Source: an uncultured Clostridia bacterium (lineage in GTDB: Bacteria; Bacillota; Clostridia; Christensenellales; Borkfalkiaceae). From it: DNA of 5,711 bases. The position numbers and the translations under genes are program-made. A model generated the notes under the pieces. That model searched no databases, was not told the origin of the DNA, and was given only the letters and a program-made list of their open reading frames with translations. How positions within the stretch are numbered: the first letter of the stretch is position 1; every line of letters begins with the position of its first letter. The DNA lies in NCBI GenBank assembly GCA_947629875.1, contig CANRFK010000089.1, positions 1 through 5,711 on the forward strand. The letters run 5' to 3'. Shown here piece after piece: positions 4,435-5,711 of the stretch.

Positions 4435-5711
4435 GCCTTGATCTCCTCGATGAGATAGCACTCGATGAAGTCACCCACGCGGATCTCGTTGAAGTTCTCG
4501 ATGGCGCAGCCGCATTCGAGCCCCGCCGCGATCTCCTTCACCTCGTCCTTGTAGTGCTTCAAGGTCTTGCAGTTCCCCTCTACGATCATCACGTTGTCGC
4601 GGTAGATGCGCAGTTTCCCGCCGCGCACGAGCCGTCCCTCGGTGACGAGGCACCCCGCAACGACGCCCACGCCCGTGATGTTGAAGGTCTGTTTGACCTC
4701 CGCCTTGCCCATGTACACTTCTTTGTACTTGGGGGAGAGCATGCCCTTGAGCGCGGCCTCCATGTCGTCCAAAAGTTCGTAGATGATGCGGTACAGCCGC
4801 ACGTCCACCTTGCTGCGCTCGGCGAGCGTCTTGGCCTTGCTGTCGGGGCGCACGTTGAAGCCGATGATGATGGCGTCCGCGCTGTCGGCGAGCATCACGT
4901 CGTTCTCGGAGATGGCGCCCGCCGCGCTGTGGATGACCTTCACGTGCACTTCGTCATTGGATAGTTTTTCGAGCGAACTCCGCACCGCCTCCACCGAGCC
5001 CTGCACGTCGGCCTTCACGATGACGTTCAAGTTCTTCACGTTGCCCTCGGTGACGTCCTTGAAGAGGTCGTCGAGGCTGGTCTTCTTGGTCTCACGGATC
5101 ATGGATTCGCGCTCCTTGTTCTTGCGCTCCTCCTGCACCTGCTTCATGAGGGACTGCTCCACGGCGAAGATGGCGTCGCCCGCGCCCGGCACATCTTCGA
5201 GGCCGAGAACGGAGACGGCCATGGAGGGGCCCGCTTCCTTCACGGGGCGACCCATGTCGTCGAGCATGGCGCGCACCTTGCCCATCGTGGTGCCCGAAAT
5301 GAGGTTGTCGCCCACGCGCAGGGTGCCGTTCTGGATGAGCACGCTCGCCATGGGACCCTTGCCCTTGTCGAGTTTGGCCTCGATGACGACGCCCTTCGCC
5401 TTGCGCTCGGGGTCGGCTTTGAGTTCGAGCATCTCGGCTTGGAGCAGAACGCTCTCCAAAAGCGCGTCCACGCCCTGTCCCGTCTTGGCGGAGATGGGCA
5501 CGACCATCACGTCGCCGCCCCACTCCTCGGGCACGAGGTCGTAGCGCATGAGTTGTTGTTTGACGCCGTCGGGATCGACGTGCGGTTTATCGATTTTATT
5601 GACCGCGACGATGATGGGCACGTTTGCGGCCTTGGCGTGGTCGATGGCCTCCACCGTCTGCGGCATGATGCCGTCATCCGCCGCGACGACGAGAATGACG
5701 ATATCGGTGAC
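4431..5711 (-). CDS. infB: Translation initiation factor IF-2, C-terminal 426 residues (5' end outside the window)
   Basis: IF2 is the GTPase that brings fMet-tRNA to the 30S P site and promotes 70S joining. The visible part enters mid G domain at VTDIVILVVAADDG, just after the GTPase G3 (DTPGH) region, which lies outside the window. G4 is NKID (fragment residues 38-41) and G5 is SAK (74-76). The domain II beta-barrel begins near 100 with KGVVIEA.LDKGKGPMASVL (106-125). A charged linker of about 190-215 leads to domain III with ADVQGSVEAV (234-243). The fMet-tRNA-binding C2 domain occupies about 332-426, with VAGCLV (351-356) and GLECG (397-401). The frame is open to the window edge. The stop overlaps the rbfA start as ATGA. 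All visible motifs are intact, so there is no sign of a pseudogene. Confidence 0.98.
   Translation of the reverse strand, partial: VTDIVILVVAADDGIMPQTVEAIDHAKAANVPIIVAVNKIDKPHVDPDGVKQQLMRYDLVPEEWGGDVMVVPISAKTGQGVDALLESVLLQAEMLELKADPERKAKGVVIEAKLDKGKGPMASVLIQNGTLRVGDNLISGTTMGKVRAMLDDMGRPVKEAGPSMAVSVLGLEDVPGAGDAIFAVEQSLMKQVQEERKNKERESMIRETKKTSLDDLFKDVTEGNVKNLNVIVKADVQGSVEAVRSSLEKLSNDEVHVKVIHSAAGAISENDVMLADSADAIIIGFNVRPDSKAKTLAERSKVDVRLYRIIYELLDDMEAALKGMLSPKYKEVYMGKAEVKQTFNITGVGVVAGCLVTEGRLVRGGKLRIYRDNVMIVEGNCKTLKHYKDEVKEIAAGLECGCAIENFNEIRVGDFIECYLIEEIKA

Overview
This window holds six tightly packed genes on the minus strand. Downstream of them lies about 500 bases of palindrome-rich non-coding DNA, then a strong promoter for a further minus-strand gene that is cut by the left window edge. 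The gene order infB, rbfA, nrnA (DHH phosphoesterase), truB, ribF is the familiar nusA-infB operon layout of Firmicutes, and the nrnA-type gene between rbfA and truB points the same way. High GC content in coding DNA, GGAG-type ribosome binding sites, and intergenic hairpins of a kind I associate from memory with uncultured gut Clostridia suggest a GC-rich clostridial genome. No finer placement can be supported.

Reading along the minus strand: positions 5711-4431 carry the C-terminal 426 residues of translation initiation factor IF2. Then come rbfA (4434-4078), nrnA (4081-3113), truB (3116-2283), ribF (2289-1429) and an endonuclease IV-like TIM-barrel gene (1432-560). Four of the five junctions are ATGA stop-start overlaps, and the truB/ribF junction is a 7-base overlap. 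The block is therefore almost certainly one translationally coupled transcript that starts outside the window. Its products cover translation initiation (IF2), 30S maturation (RbfA), nanoRNA and pAp turnover (NrnA), tRNA U55 pseudouridylation (TruB), FMN/FAD synthesis (RibF) and a predicted metal-dependent AP endonuclease or relative.

Positions 118-592 are a mosaic of short palindromic repeats. Recurrent ends (CCTCATWCCGA on one side, GAGTGWATCTT on the other, + strand) enclose variable GC-rich stems. Two complete copies share one architecture and differ by a compensatory pair change in the outer stem. One copy runs into the last gene and encodes its final nine residues and stop codon. No classical terminator with a T tract is visible.

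At 89-61 (minus) there is a near-consensus sigma-A promoter with an extended -10. Its predicted start site falls on the A of an ATG at 54, so the next gene may be leaderless. The core genes are ordinary housekeeping genes. The points most worth a second look are the repeat family, the repeat-derived protein tail, the leaderless arrangement, and the altered motifs in the endonuclease IV-like and RibF proteins.
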